Part shown: positions 37,151 through 44,476 of the stretch, piece by piece
Layout of the letters: every line of letters begins with the position of its first letter
Position numbering within the stretch: the stretch's first letter is position 1
Source of the DNA: Bradyrhizobium sp. BR13661
GTDB taxonomy: Bacteria > Pseudomonadota > Alphaproteobacteria > Rhizobiales > Xanthobacteraceae
Assembly: GCF_029892425.1 (NCBI RefSeq)
Contig: NZ_JARXWB010000006.1
Location: forward strand, 62,001 to 126,000
DNA: 64,000 bases
Reading direction: 5' to 3'
The notes under the pieces: model-generated
Told to the model about the DNA's origin: nothing
Databases searched by the model: none
Seen by the model: the letters and a program-made list of their open reading frames with translations, nothing else
Made by a program: the position numbers and the translations under genes

Positions 37151-37414
37151 ATGTCAGTTCTCAAGGAGGTCATCGTCGCGGTCGTCGGAGTCTACGCGCT
37201 CCTGTTCGTCTGCGACACCATGTTCGGGGTCGGCGAGGCGCGCTTCGACGATTCCTATTACAGCGCCAGCTTCTACGCGCCGAAGCCGCAGGAATTCCGC
37301 TTCGCCGGCGATACGCCGCCGGCGACCCGCGTCAGCGACGCCTTTGCGCAGTTCTCCGCGGCAGAGGCCAAGCCGAACAAGCGCTACTCGTCGCTGACGA
37401 CGTTCATCCGTTAA
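37151..37414 (+). CDS. Small membrane-anchored hypothetical protein
   Basis: An 87-residue protein. Residues 4-24 (LKEVIVAVVGVYALLFVCDTM) form a single hydrophobic segment, either an anchor or an uncleaved signal. A polar aromatic-rich part follows (DDSYYSASFYAPKPQEFRF). AGGGTGGGG lies before the ATG. The 3' end overlaps the convergent DUF347 gene by 11 bases. No family is recognised. Confidence 0.65.
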   Translation: MSVLKEVIVAVVGVYALLFVCDTMFGVGEARFDDSYYSASFYAPKPQEFRFAGDTPPATRVSDAFAQFSAAEAKPNKRYSSLTTFIR

Positions 37415-38195
37415 GCTCGGCTGCGTGATTGCCCGGATGCTGCCCCGCGCGCTGCGGGACGAGCAGCAGGCACACCACCATGAACAGCGCGATGACGGCG
37501 GAGGCGAATGGTCGGCTGAGCGCGAGCCCGCCGTGATCGAGCGGCTTGTCGAGGAAATCGCCGACGGTTGCGCCCAGCGGTCGGCTCAGGATGAAAGCGG
37601 CCCAGAACAGCGTGACGCGTGAGACCCGGGTCCAGACAAACAGTGCCGCGATCATAGCCAGTCCCGCCGCAAAGATCAGCGCGCCGCCGCGATAGCCCAA
37701 ATCTCCAGTGTCGGCGATCCAGTCGCCCAGCGCGGTACCCAGCGTTTGCGAGAAGGTGATCGTGCCCCAATAGAACGCTTCGACGCGGGGCGTGCTGACG
37801 CTGTTGACCGAGATCGTTCCCTCAGAGCGGTACCAGAGGCCGAGCACCAGCACGAGGCAGGCGAGCAGCAAGGTCGAACCGCCGGCATAGCCGATGCCGA
37901 GAGAACGGTCGGCAAAGTCGGCCATCGTCGTGCCGAAGGTGGTGGAGGCGACGATGGTCGCCCAGTAGAGTGCCGGATTGAACTTATGCGCACGGATTTG
38001 CGCGGCGACGAGAACGATCATCGCCGCCAGGAACAGGCACGTGCCTGCGAGATAGCCCCAGTTCAGCGTCATCGTGACGGTGTCGCCGCCGGTCTCGCCG
38101 AGTGTCGTCGCGGCGATCTTGATGATCCAGAAGCCGAGCGTGACTTCGGGGACCTTGCTCTCACTGACGAGGCTGCTCTTTGTATGATCGTCCAT
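37404..38195 (-). CDS. DUF347 four-repeat membrane protein (copy 1)
   Basis: A 263-residue inner-membrane protein of the COG4705 / DUF347 type. It consists of four repeats, each of two helices, each containing W-x9-G-x4-D: W23/G33/D38, W78/G88/D93, W143/G153/D158, W198/G208/D213. The function is unknown. The repeat aspartates inside hydrophobic segments would suit ion binding, which is inference. AGAGGACATC precedes the ATG. A 13 bp perfect hairpin separates it from the exported-protein gene upstream. It is probably the last gene of a three-gene operon opposite a two-component system. Confidence 0.88.
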   Translation of the reverse strand: MDDHTKSSLVSESKVPEVTLGFWIIKIAATTLGETGGDTVTMTLNWGYLAGTCLFLAAMIVLVAAQIRAHKFNPALYWATIVASTTFGTTMADFADRSLGIGYAGGSTLLLACLVLVLGLWYRSEGTISVNSVSTPRVEAFYWGTITFSQTLGTALGDWIADTGDLGYRGGALIFAAGLAMIAALFVWTRVSRVTLFWAAFILSRPLGATVGDFLDKPLDHGGLALSRPFASAVIALFMVVCLLLVPQRAGQHPGNHAAELNG

Positions 38196-38211
38196 GATGT
38201 CCTCTTTGCTG

Positions 38212-38243
38212 CGCCGGTCGCGAAACGTCGTTCGCGACCGGCG
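38212..38243 (-). other. Intercistronic hairpin in the DUF347 operon
   Basis: The perfect 13 bp arms CGCCGGTCGCGAA (38212-38224) and TTCGCGACCGGCG (38231-38243) have a 6-base loop. There is no T-run on either side. It lies between the exported-protein gene and the second DUF347 gene, just before the latter's ribosome-binding site, so an mRNA-stability or attenuation role is likelier than plain termination. Confidence 0.7.
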
Positions 38244-38263
38244 GGGAGCGATGCGTGGAAGGC

Positions 38264-38662
38264 TCAGGCCTTGGCGACGCTATCCATGATCGCCAGCAGG
38301 TCGGTGATCGCCTGCTTGCACTTTGCGGCGTCCGGCGTGCCCGCCCGCAGCGCCTCCAGCGCATGGTCGATCGCCTTGTCGACGGTGTGCCAGTCGGCCC
38401 CTGCGCGCGGCTTCAATCCGGCTTCGGCCTCGTCCCATTTGGTTTCGAGGTCCTTGATCCTGGTCTTGGCGCCTGACAGGTCACCCTTGTCGATCAGTCC
38501 TGCGACATCGACGACGATGCTGCGGAACGGCGTAAGGTCGCCGAGCTTGGCGGTCGCCGCCTCCGCGAGCGGCACGAAGGTGATGTGTTGGCTTGCATGC
38601 ATGTTGGGCTCGCCAGCGAACGTCGTCACGAGGCAAACGGCGAGGGCGGGGATGAGTTTCAT
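38264..38662 (-). CDS. Small exported helical protein
   Basis: A 132-residue protein with a signal-like N-terminus ([19 protein letters not shown]) and a mature helical part rich in Asp, Lys and Ala ([61 protein letters not shown]). The spacing of aromatic and acidic residues suggests a helical bundle. CAGGAGAG precedes the ATG. It sits between two DUF347 genes on the same strand (42 bases after one, 68 before the other), so it is likely their periplasmic partner. No named family is recognised. Confidence 0.75.
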   Translation of the reverse strand: MKLIPALAVCLVTTFAGEPNMHASQHITFVPLAEAATAKLGDLTPFRSIVVDVAGLIDKGDLSGAKTRIKDLETKWDEAEAGLKPRAGADWHTVDKAIDHALEALRAGTPDAAKCKQAITDLLAIMDSVAKA

Positions 38663-38704
38663 TTGGTCTCTCCTGGTGGGATGAATTGAAGTCTGAAATC
38701 GGTG

Positions 38705-39487
38705 TTACAGAGCCGAATCGGCCCGGCGTGTGCCGTCGCCTTCGAACGTCACCCAGGCGACGAGGCCGACGATGACGGTCAGGAAGACGATGCTGGTCTG
38801 GATCGTGCCGAGGCCGATGCCGCCATACTCGCGCGACTGCGAGAGCAGATCGCCGAGCGAGGCACCGAGCGGGCGGGTGAGGATGTAGGCGAGCCAGAAG
38901 GTGAGGACGGGATTGCCGCCGACATAGTAGGAGACGGCGACAGCCGCGATCAGCGTGCCGAAGGCGACGACACCGAGCTGGAACCCGAGGCCAAGTGCTT
39001 CCGTGGCGAGATCGCCGGCAGCAGTGCCGAGCGCGAAGGTGAGCAGGATCGCCGTCCAGTAGAACAGCTCGCGCCGCGTCGTGACGATGCTGTGGATCGA
39101 CAGCGTGCGCTCGACGCCGTACCAGACCGCGAAGGTCGCAGCGAGCGCGACGGCGAAGGCAGCGGTGCTGATGTAGAGGCTGATTTCCAGCTTGTCGGTC
39201 AGAAGGTCCGTGAGCTGCGTGCCGACAATGCTGACGAGAACGACGGTGAGCCAGTAGATCCAGGGCACATAGGCGCGACGGCTCAGTTGCGCGAGGAGTG
39301 CGGCAACCAGCAAGCCGGTCATGCAGATTGTGGTCCAGCCGGCGCCGAGACCAACATGCACCGCGAGATAGTCGGCGCCGGTCTCTCCGACCGTCGTGGA
39401 GAGAATCTTGATGGCCCAGAAGATCGCGGTGACCTCCGGAACCTTGTTCAGCATCTGTCTTGCGCCAGATCCCTGATATTGCGACAC
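38705..39487 (-). CDS. DUF347 four-repeat membrane protein (copy 2)
   Basis: A 260-residue paralogue of the protein at 37404, also with four W-x9-G-x4-D repeats: W24/G34/D39, W79/G89/D94, W144/G154/D159, W198/G208/D213. The fourth repeats of the two proteins are closest (ILTRPLGASLGD against ILSRPLGATVGD). It is the first gene of the minus-strand unit. A pair of direct repeats, CCTAAGTC-N3-CCTAAGTC, lies 45 bases upstream of its start in its own reading direction, as expected for control by the divergent OmpR-family regulator. Possible alternative start: Met12. Confidence 0.88.
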   Translation of the reverse strand: MSQYQGSGARQMLNKVPEVTAIFWAIKILSTTVGETGADYLAVHVGLGAGWTTICMTGLLVAALLAQLSRRAYVPWIYWLTVVLVSIVGTQLTDLLTDKLEISLYISTAAFAVALAATFAVWYGVERTLSIHSIVTTRRELFYWTAILLTFALGTAAGDLATEALGLGFQLGVVAFGTLIAAVAVSYYVGGNPVLTFWLAYILTRPLGASLGDLLSQSREYGGIGLGTIQTSIVFLTVIVGLVAWVTFEGDGTRRADSAL

Positions 39488-39532
39488 GCGAAATCTCCCA
39501 AGGCCGAAGCGATGCGGGACCGTCGCGCCGCG

Positions 39533-39551
39533 GACTTAGGTCCGACTTAGG
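39533..39551 (-). promoter_or_regulatory. Direct repeats upstream of the DUF347 operon, candidate response-regulator box
   Basis: On the minus strand it reads CCTAAGTC-GGA-CCTAAGTC, two perfect 8 bp copies with 11 bp period. An 11 bp direct-repeat period is typical of OmpR/PhoB-family boxes. It is 45 bases upstream of the DUF347 copy 2 start. Confidence 0.6.
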
Positions 39552-39607
39552 GACGAGAAATTTCCTGAATGCGCGGCCTTCGCCGCAATTTGGGCCTGCT
39601 GGCGCTT

Positions 39608-39626
39608 CCTAACTCTGCGCTAAGTC
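39608..39626 (+). promoter_or_regulatory. Direct repeats upstream of the two-component operon, candidate response-regulator box
   Basis: On the plus strand it reads CCTAACTC-TGC-GCTAAGTC. Each half matches CCTAAGTC at 7 of 8 positions, again with an 11 bp period and 3-base spacer. It is 54 bases upstream of the regulator start and oriented like the other box relative to transcription. Confidence 0.6.
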
Positions 39627-39680
39627 GTGGTGGACAGGATGTGACGGCCGGATGGTCCGGCGTAGCCTGGGGATCGATTT

Positions 39681-40340
39681 TTGCGCGTGCTGCTGATCGA
39701 GGACGACAGGATGGTGGGCGCGGCCGTCGAGCAGGCGCTGAAGGACGCCGCTTACGCCGTGGACTGGGTTCGCGATGGCGAAACCGCGCTGCTTGCCGTG
39801 CAAAGCGAGTCCTACGAGGTGCTGCTGCTCGATCTCGGCCTGCCGAACGTGGACGGCCGCGACATCCTGCGGCGGCTGCGTGCGGACGGCCGCAAGCTTC
39901 CCATCATCATCGTGACGGCACGCGATGCCATCGACGACAGGATCGAGGGGCTCGATCTCGGCGCTGACGATTACCTCGTCAAGCCGTTCGAAGTCCGCGA
40001 ATTGCTGGCGCGGATGCGCGCGGTCACGCGCCGCGAAGCCAGCGGCGCGCCGGCTCTGCTTGGCAATGGAGTGCTCCGTTTGGACCCCGCGAGCCGGGAG
40101 GCCTCGTATTTGACGAAATCCGCGGTGCTGACCGCCCGCGAATTCGCGCTGCTTCAGGCGCTGCTCGCACGACCCGGCGCGATCCTGTCGCGCGCCGAGC
40201 TGGAACGACATCTCTACGGTTGGAACGAGGAGGTCGCGAGCAATGCAATCGAATTCCTGATCCACGCGGTGCGCAAGAAACTCGGAGCCGATGCGATCCG
40301 TAATGTACGCGGCGTCGGCTGGATGGTGGACCGTTCATGA
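39681..40340 (+). CDS. Two-component response regulator, OmpR family
   Basis: A 219-residue regulator of the QseB/TctD/PmrA type. The receiver has E7/D8/D9, phospho-acceptor Asp51 (LLLDLGLPN), Thr79 and Lys101. The C-terminal winged helix (about 125-217) includes LTAREFALLQALLARPG and ends IRNVRGVGWMV. The start is TTG at 39681; GTG two codons inside is an alternative. It overlaps the kinase gene by ATGA. Paired CCTAAGTC-like repeats upstream of both this gene and the divergent DUF347 operon suggest that it controls itself and that operon. Confidence 0.92.
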   Translation: MRVLLIEDDRMVGAAVEQALKDAAYAVDWVRDGETALLAVQSESYEVLLLDLGLPNVDGRDILRRLRADGRKLPIIIVTARDAIDDRIEGLDLGADDYLVKPFEVRELLARMRAVTRREASGAPALLGNGVLRLDPASREASYLTKSAVLTAREFALLQALLARPGAILSRAELERHLYGWNEEVASNAIEFLIHAVRKKLGADAIRNVRGVGWMVDRS

Positions 40341-41632
40341 TCAGGTCTTTGCGCGGCCGTCTCTTCGCCGGTCTCACCGCGATCATCCTGCTGACGGGAC
40401 TGGTCGGCGGTCTGTTCGCCTATCACTGGGCGTTCGACGAGGCGATCGAGATGCAGGACTCGGTCCTGATCCAGATCGCAGGTCTCGTGCTGTCAGGCAG
40501 TCTTACCGGCGGCCGGGAGCTGCGTGGTGTGGACAAAGACGCCGAGGTGTGGCTGATCGACCAGGCATCCGAGGATGACGCAAACCTCTGGAGCCTCAAG
40601 GATGGCCTCGCGCTGGCGACCCGACAGGGACGGCCGATCCGCGTGCTGCTGCGGACCCGGCCGGATGGCACCAGGTTCGCTGTCGCGCAGCGCACCTCCG
40701 TGCGCGACGAGATCGCGAGCGACATGGCCTTCCGCACGGTGCTGCCGATAGCGGCGCTCATTCCCTGTCTGCTGCTGGTAACCGCGATCGTCATTGCGCG
40801 CTCGTTGCGGCCGATGGTTCGTTTGGCGGGCGATCTCGATCGACGTCGTGCCGATGACATGACGCCGCTGCCAGCCGAGCAGATGCCGAGCGAGCTGCAT
40901 CCGTTCGTCGCCTCCATCAACGGATTGTTGCAGCGGGAGCATCTCCTGATGAATCAGCAGCGCCGCTTGGTTGCGGACGCCGCCCATGAATTGCGCACAC
41001 CAATCACAGCGCTGAGCTTGCAGGTGGAGAATCTTGATCCGGTCGATCTATCCCAGAGCGCGCGCGACCGTGTCGCAACGCTCCGGCAGGGCATCGGCAG
41101 GACGAGACATCTGCTCGATCAACTGCTCTCGCTCGCGAGGCAGGATGCGGGGCAGGATGACACCACGACAATGTCCGTCGTGAAGCTGGACGAGATCGCG
41201 AGAGAGGTCGTCGCCGGCCTTCTGCCCGAGGCTGCCAATCGCGGTATCGATCTCGGCTTTGCCCGCCTCGAACCCGCATGGATCCGTGGTGAAGCCGTGA
41301 TGCTCGCCGCTCTTGCCCGCAATCTTCTCGACAATGCGCTGCGCTTCACACCGCGGGGCGGACGGATCGATGCCTGGGTCTATCGCGACAGCGGCGCAGC
41401 GATCCTGCAGATCGAGGACAGCGGGCCGGGAGTTGCGCCCGAGGAGATCAGCCGGATTTTCGAGCCGTTCTTTCGCGGCCAGCGCCCGGAAGGAGATGGT
41501 GTTGGCCTCGGCCTGTCGATCGTCAAGCGGATCGTCGATCGACTTGGCGGATCGATCGAGGCTGTGAACGTTGCCGATGATGGATGCACCGGACTGCGGG
41601 TTTTGGTCAGGCTACCCGCAGTGGCGGCTTGA
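40337..41632 (+). CDS. Sensor histidine kinase, QseC-like
   Basis: A 431-residue inner-membrane kinase. Helices at about 8-28 and 134-156 bracket a periplasmic sensor of about 105 residues (ELRGVDKDAEVWLIDQASEDDANLWSLKD...). A HAMP segment follows, then the H-box ADAAHELRTPITAL with His217. The ATPase domain has NLLDNALRF, EDSGPGV and GVGLGLSIV. It overlaps the regulator gene by 4 bases. The signal is unknown; the divergent DUF347 operon is the natural output. Confidence 0.92.
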   Translation: MIRSLRGRLFAGLTAIILLTGLVGGLFAYHWAFDEAIEMQDSVLIQIAGLVLSGSLTGGRELRGVDKDAEVWLIDQASEDDANLWSLKDGLALATRQGRPIRVLLRTRPDGTRFAVAQRTSVRDEIASDMAFRTVLPIAALIPCLLLVTAIVIARSLRPMVRLAGDLDRRRADDMTPLPAEQMPSELHPFVASINGLLQREHLLMNQQRRLVADAAHELRTPITALSLQVENLDPVDLSQSARDRVATLRQGIGRTRHLLDQLLSLARQDAGQDDTTTMSVVKLDEIAREVVAGLLPEAANRGIDLGFARLEPAWIRGEAVMLAALARNLLDNALRFTPRGGRIDAWVYRDSGAAILQIEDSGPGVAPEEISRIFEPFFRGQRPEGDGVGLGLSIVKRIVDRLGGSIEAVNVADDGCTGLRVLVRLPAVAA

Positions 41633-41635
41633 TTC

Positions 41636-42532
41636 TCACTCCCCCTGGATCCATTCGGCAACGCCGCGCCATAACGTGTCGCGGTGCTCGGGGCGGAAGA
41701 AGCCGAAATGGCCGATCGCCTTGGCGCCGACATCGGACGGCTTCACCGTCAGCACCTCCGGCTTGATTGCGGTGAAGCCGGACGTCAGCAATTCGACCGC
41801 CGGCCGCGTCGCCCAGGGATCGTCGGAAAAACACAGCGCGCGCAGTTCGCCCTTGAATTTTGCGAAGTTCTCCAGCGCCGGCAATTTGGAGTCGAACAGA
41901 TAGCGCGGACTCGAGACCCAGTCGGCCCATTGCAGGAAAACGCCCTTGGGCAGATCCTCACCGATGCCGGCCCAGGCCGGTGCATAGCCGAGCGCGTGGA
42001 CCAGCGGCACGCCGATGAGGTTCATGAAGGCGAACACGCGATATTTCTCCGGCGACGTCATCAGCTGCCATGTCGCGGCCTGCGAGGCCACGAACGCCGC
42101 GCGCGAAACTTCGCTGTTGTTCTCGATCAGCCCGAGCGCCTGGCCGCCGAAGGAGTGGCCGACGTAAGCGAGAGGCAGGCCATGATAGCGCTCGCGCATC
42201 CAGCGCACCGCGGCGGTCACATCCTGCGCCGCCCAGTCCGACATCGAGGCCTTGAAGCCGACCAGCGATTTCGGCTGGTTGTAGCCGACCATCGCCGGCT
42301 GCCGGGAGTCGCCGATGCCGCGATAATCATAGGTGAGCACCGCGCAGCCGCGATGGGCGAGATAGGACGCAAAGCCCTTGTAGATCTTGCGCGGGACGGC
42401 GGTCGCCGAGTTGATCAGGACGGCATGACGCTTCGCACCGCGCGGCAGGAACAGGGTGCCGGTCAGCGCATACCCGTCGGTCGCCGGGAAGCTGATCTCG
42501 TCGATGAAAACGTCGTCCAGTGGCGCGTCCAT
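41636..42532 (-). CDS. Alpha/beta hydrolase
   Basis: A 298-residue cytosolic hydrolase. The nucleophile elbow is GHSFGG (Ser127), with preceding TYDYRGIGDSR. The late histidine motif is IGHFGFFRPEHR, and a plausible acid is in the LCFSDDPWA segment. It resembles the COG4757-type predicted hydrolases, whose substrates are unknown. It converges with the QseC-like kinase (3 bases between stops) and is divergent from the DAHP synthase gene. Confidence 0.85.
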   Translation of the reverse strand: MDAPLDDVFIDEISFPATDGYALTGTLFLPRGAKRHAVLINSATAVPRKIYKGFASYLAHRGCAVLTYDYRGIGDSRQPAMVGYNQPKSLVGFKASMSDWAAQDVTAAVRWMRERYHGLPLAYVGHSFGGQALGLIENNSEVSRAAFVASQAATWQLMTSPEKYRVFAFMNLIGVPLVHALGYAPAWAGIGEDLPKGVFLQWADWVSSPRYLFDSKLPALENFAKFKGELRALCFSDDPWATRPAVELLTSGFTAIKPEVLTVKPSDVGAKAIGHFGFFRPEHRDTLWRGVAEWIQGE

Positions 42533-42713
42533 GGATAGAAGGTGTCTTGCCGGTTTCCTCTGTGCTTCCTAGCAAATGCGAATTCGGCTTTGCCCGCAAG
42601 GGTTTGCATTGCGAAATGGATTTACAACTGGCGGTGTCGCGCCAGCCTGTGTATAAGGCGGCCCTCGCAACCCACAGATCAGGTTGCACTTTTTGCTTCA
42701 CGGAGAGATTGCG

Positions 42714-44102
42714 ATGTCCGAGCGGTGGACGCCCGAGTCCTGGCGCAGCAAGCCGGTGCTACAGGTGCCCGATTATCCCGACGCCAAGGCCCTGGCCGAC
42801 GTCGAGGCGCAGCTTGCGACCTTTCCCCCGCTGGTGTTCGCCGGCGAGGCGCGCAACCTGAAGAAGGCGCTGGCCCGCGTTGCGGCCGGCGATGCCTTCC
42901 TGCTCCAGGGCGGCGACTGCGCCGAAAGCTTTGCCGAGCACGGCGCCAACAACATTCGCGACTTCTTCCGCGTGCTGCTGCAGATGGCGGTGGTGCTGAC
43001 CTATGCCGGCGCGGTGCCGGTGGTGAAGGTCGGCCGCATCGCCGGCCAGTTTGCCAAGCCGCGGTCGTCGCCGACCGAGAAGGTGGGCGGCGTCGAGCTG
43101 CCGAGCTACCGCGGCGACATCGTCAACGACATCGCCTTCACCAAGGACGCGCGCATTCCCGATCCGCAGCGCCAACTGATGGCCTATCGCCAGTCGGCTG
43201 CGACGCTGAACCTTTTGCGCGCGTTCGCGACCGGCGGCTACGCCAATCTCGGCAGCGTGCACGAGTGGATGCTCGGCTTCCTCAAGGATTCTCCGCAGTC
43301 CCGCCGCTACAAGGAGCTGGCCGACCGCATCTCGGACGCGCTCAACTTCATGCGCGCCTGCGGTCTCGATCTCGAAAGCCATCCGGAGCTGCGCGCCACC
43401 GATTTCTACACCAGCCACGAGGCGCTGCTGCTCGGCTACGAGCAGGCCATGACCCGGGTCGATTCCACGACCGGCGACTGGTACGCGACGTCAGGTCACA
43501 TGATCTGGATCGGCGACCGCACCCGCCAGCTCGATCACGGCCATGTCGAATATTTCCGCGGCATCAAGAACCCGATCGGCTTGAAATGCGGCCCGTCGCT
43601 GAAGCCGGACGAACTGCTGAAGCTGATCGACGTGCTCAACCCCGACAACGAGCCGGGCCGGCTGACCCTGATCAACCGCTTCGGCTCCGACAAGGTCGCC
43701 GATCATCTGCCGGGCCTGATCCGCGCCGTGAAGCGCGAGGGCAGGGTGGTGGTCTGGTCGTGCGATCCGATGCACGGCAACACCATCACCTCCACGTCAG
43801 GCTACAAGACGCGGCCGTTCGACCGCGTGCTGTCGGAAGTAAAGTCGTTCTTCACGATCCACGCGGCCGAAGGCACCCATGCGGGCGGCGTGCATCTCGA
43901 GATGACCGGCCAGGACGTCACCGAATGCATCGGCGGCGCCCGCGCCATCACCGACGAGGATCTCAACGACCGCTACCACACGGTCTGCGATCCCCGCCTC
44001 AATGCGGAGCAATCCATCGACATGGCCTTCCTGGTTGCGGAACTGCTGAAGCAGGAACGCGCCGGCAAGGTCCGGCCGATGCCGGCCGCAGCGGGGCTCT
44101 AA
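42714..44102 (+). CDS. Class II 3-deoxy-7-phosphoheptulonate (DAHP) synthase
   Basis: A 462-residue plant-type enzyme for the first step of aromatic amino acid synthesis, condensing phosphoenolpyruvate and erythrose 4-phosphate. It begins [19 protein letters not shown]. Other motifs are the metal-ligand Cys69 in [48 protein letters not shown] and [10 protein letters not shown]. The start at 42714 has GGAGAG upstream. The diacylglycerol kinase gene follows only 4 bases after the stop and nadE soon after, so the three likely form one transcript. Confidence 0.95.
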   Translation: MSERWTPESWRSKPVLQVPDYPDAKALADVEAQLATFPPLVFAGEARNLKKALARVAAGDAFLLQGGDCAESFAEHGANNIRDFFRVLLQMAVVLTYAGAVPVVKVGRIAGQFAKPRSSPTEKVGGVELPSYRGDIVNDIAFTKDARIPDPQRQLMAYRQSAATLNLLRAFATGGYANLGSVHEWMLGFLKDSPQSRRYKELADRISDALNFMRACGLDLESHPELRATDFYTSHEALLLGYEQAMTRVDSTTGDWYATSGHMIWIGDRTRQLDHGHVEYFRGIKNPIGLKCGPSLKPDELLKLIDVLNPDNEPGRLTLINRFGSDKVADHLPGLIRAVKREGRVVVWSCDPMHGNTITSTSGYKTRPFDRVLSEVKSFFTIHAAEGTHAGGVHLEMTGQDVTECIGGARAITDEDLNDRYHTVCDPRLNAEQSIDMAFLVAELLKQERAGKVRPMPAAAGL

Positions 44103-44106
44103 CACC

Positions 44107-44460
44107 TTGCTGCGGATCTGGAAGGCGACGATCAACTCCCGCAACGGAATGGCATTTGCCTTCCGTTCGGAGCAGGCCATCCGCGAGGAGATCTTTGCGC
44201 TGATCTTGTCGCTTCCGGTGGCGTGGTTCGTCGCGGCGAGCGCGACGCGCGCGGTCGAGCTGGTCTGCTCGGTCGCCTTCGTGCTGGTGGTCGAGCTGCT
44301 CAACACCGCGATCGAGAAGCTCGCCGACCGGCTGACCATGGATCACGACAAGCAGATCGGGCGGGTCAAGGATATGGGCTCGGCCGCAGTCGGCGTTGCG
44401 CTACTGATGGCCGGCGCGTTCTGGATCATTGCCATCATCGAGCGATTGGGATTCCTCTAG
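44107..44460 (+). CDS. dgkA: Diacylglycerol kinase
   Basis: A 117-residue inner-membrane enzyme that phosphorylates diacylglycerol to phosphatidic acid. The signature VELLNTAIEKLADRL, with active-site Glu and Asn, is followed by KQIGRVKDMGSAAVGVALL, as in DgkA. Three transmembrane helices fit the family. The start codon is TTG at 44107, four bases after the DAHP synthase stop; no other start would preserve the N-terminal IWKATINSRNGM. Initiation probably depends on coupling to the upstream gene. Confidence 0.92.
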   Translation: MLRIWKATINSRNGMAFAFRSEQAIREEIFALILSLPVAWFVAASATRAVELVCSVAFVLVVELLNTAIEKLADRLTMDHDKQIGRVKDMGSAAVGVALLMAGAFWIIAIIERLGFL

Positions 44461-44476
44461 CCCGAGGACGGCGGCC

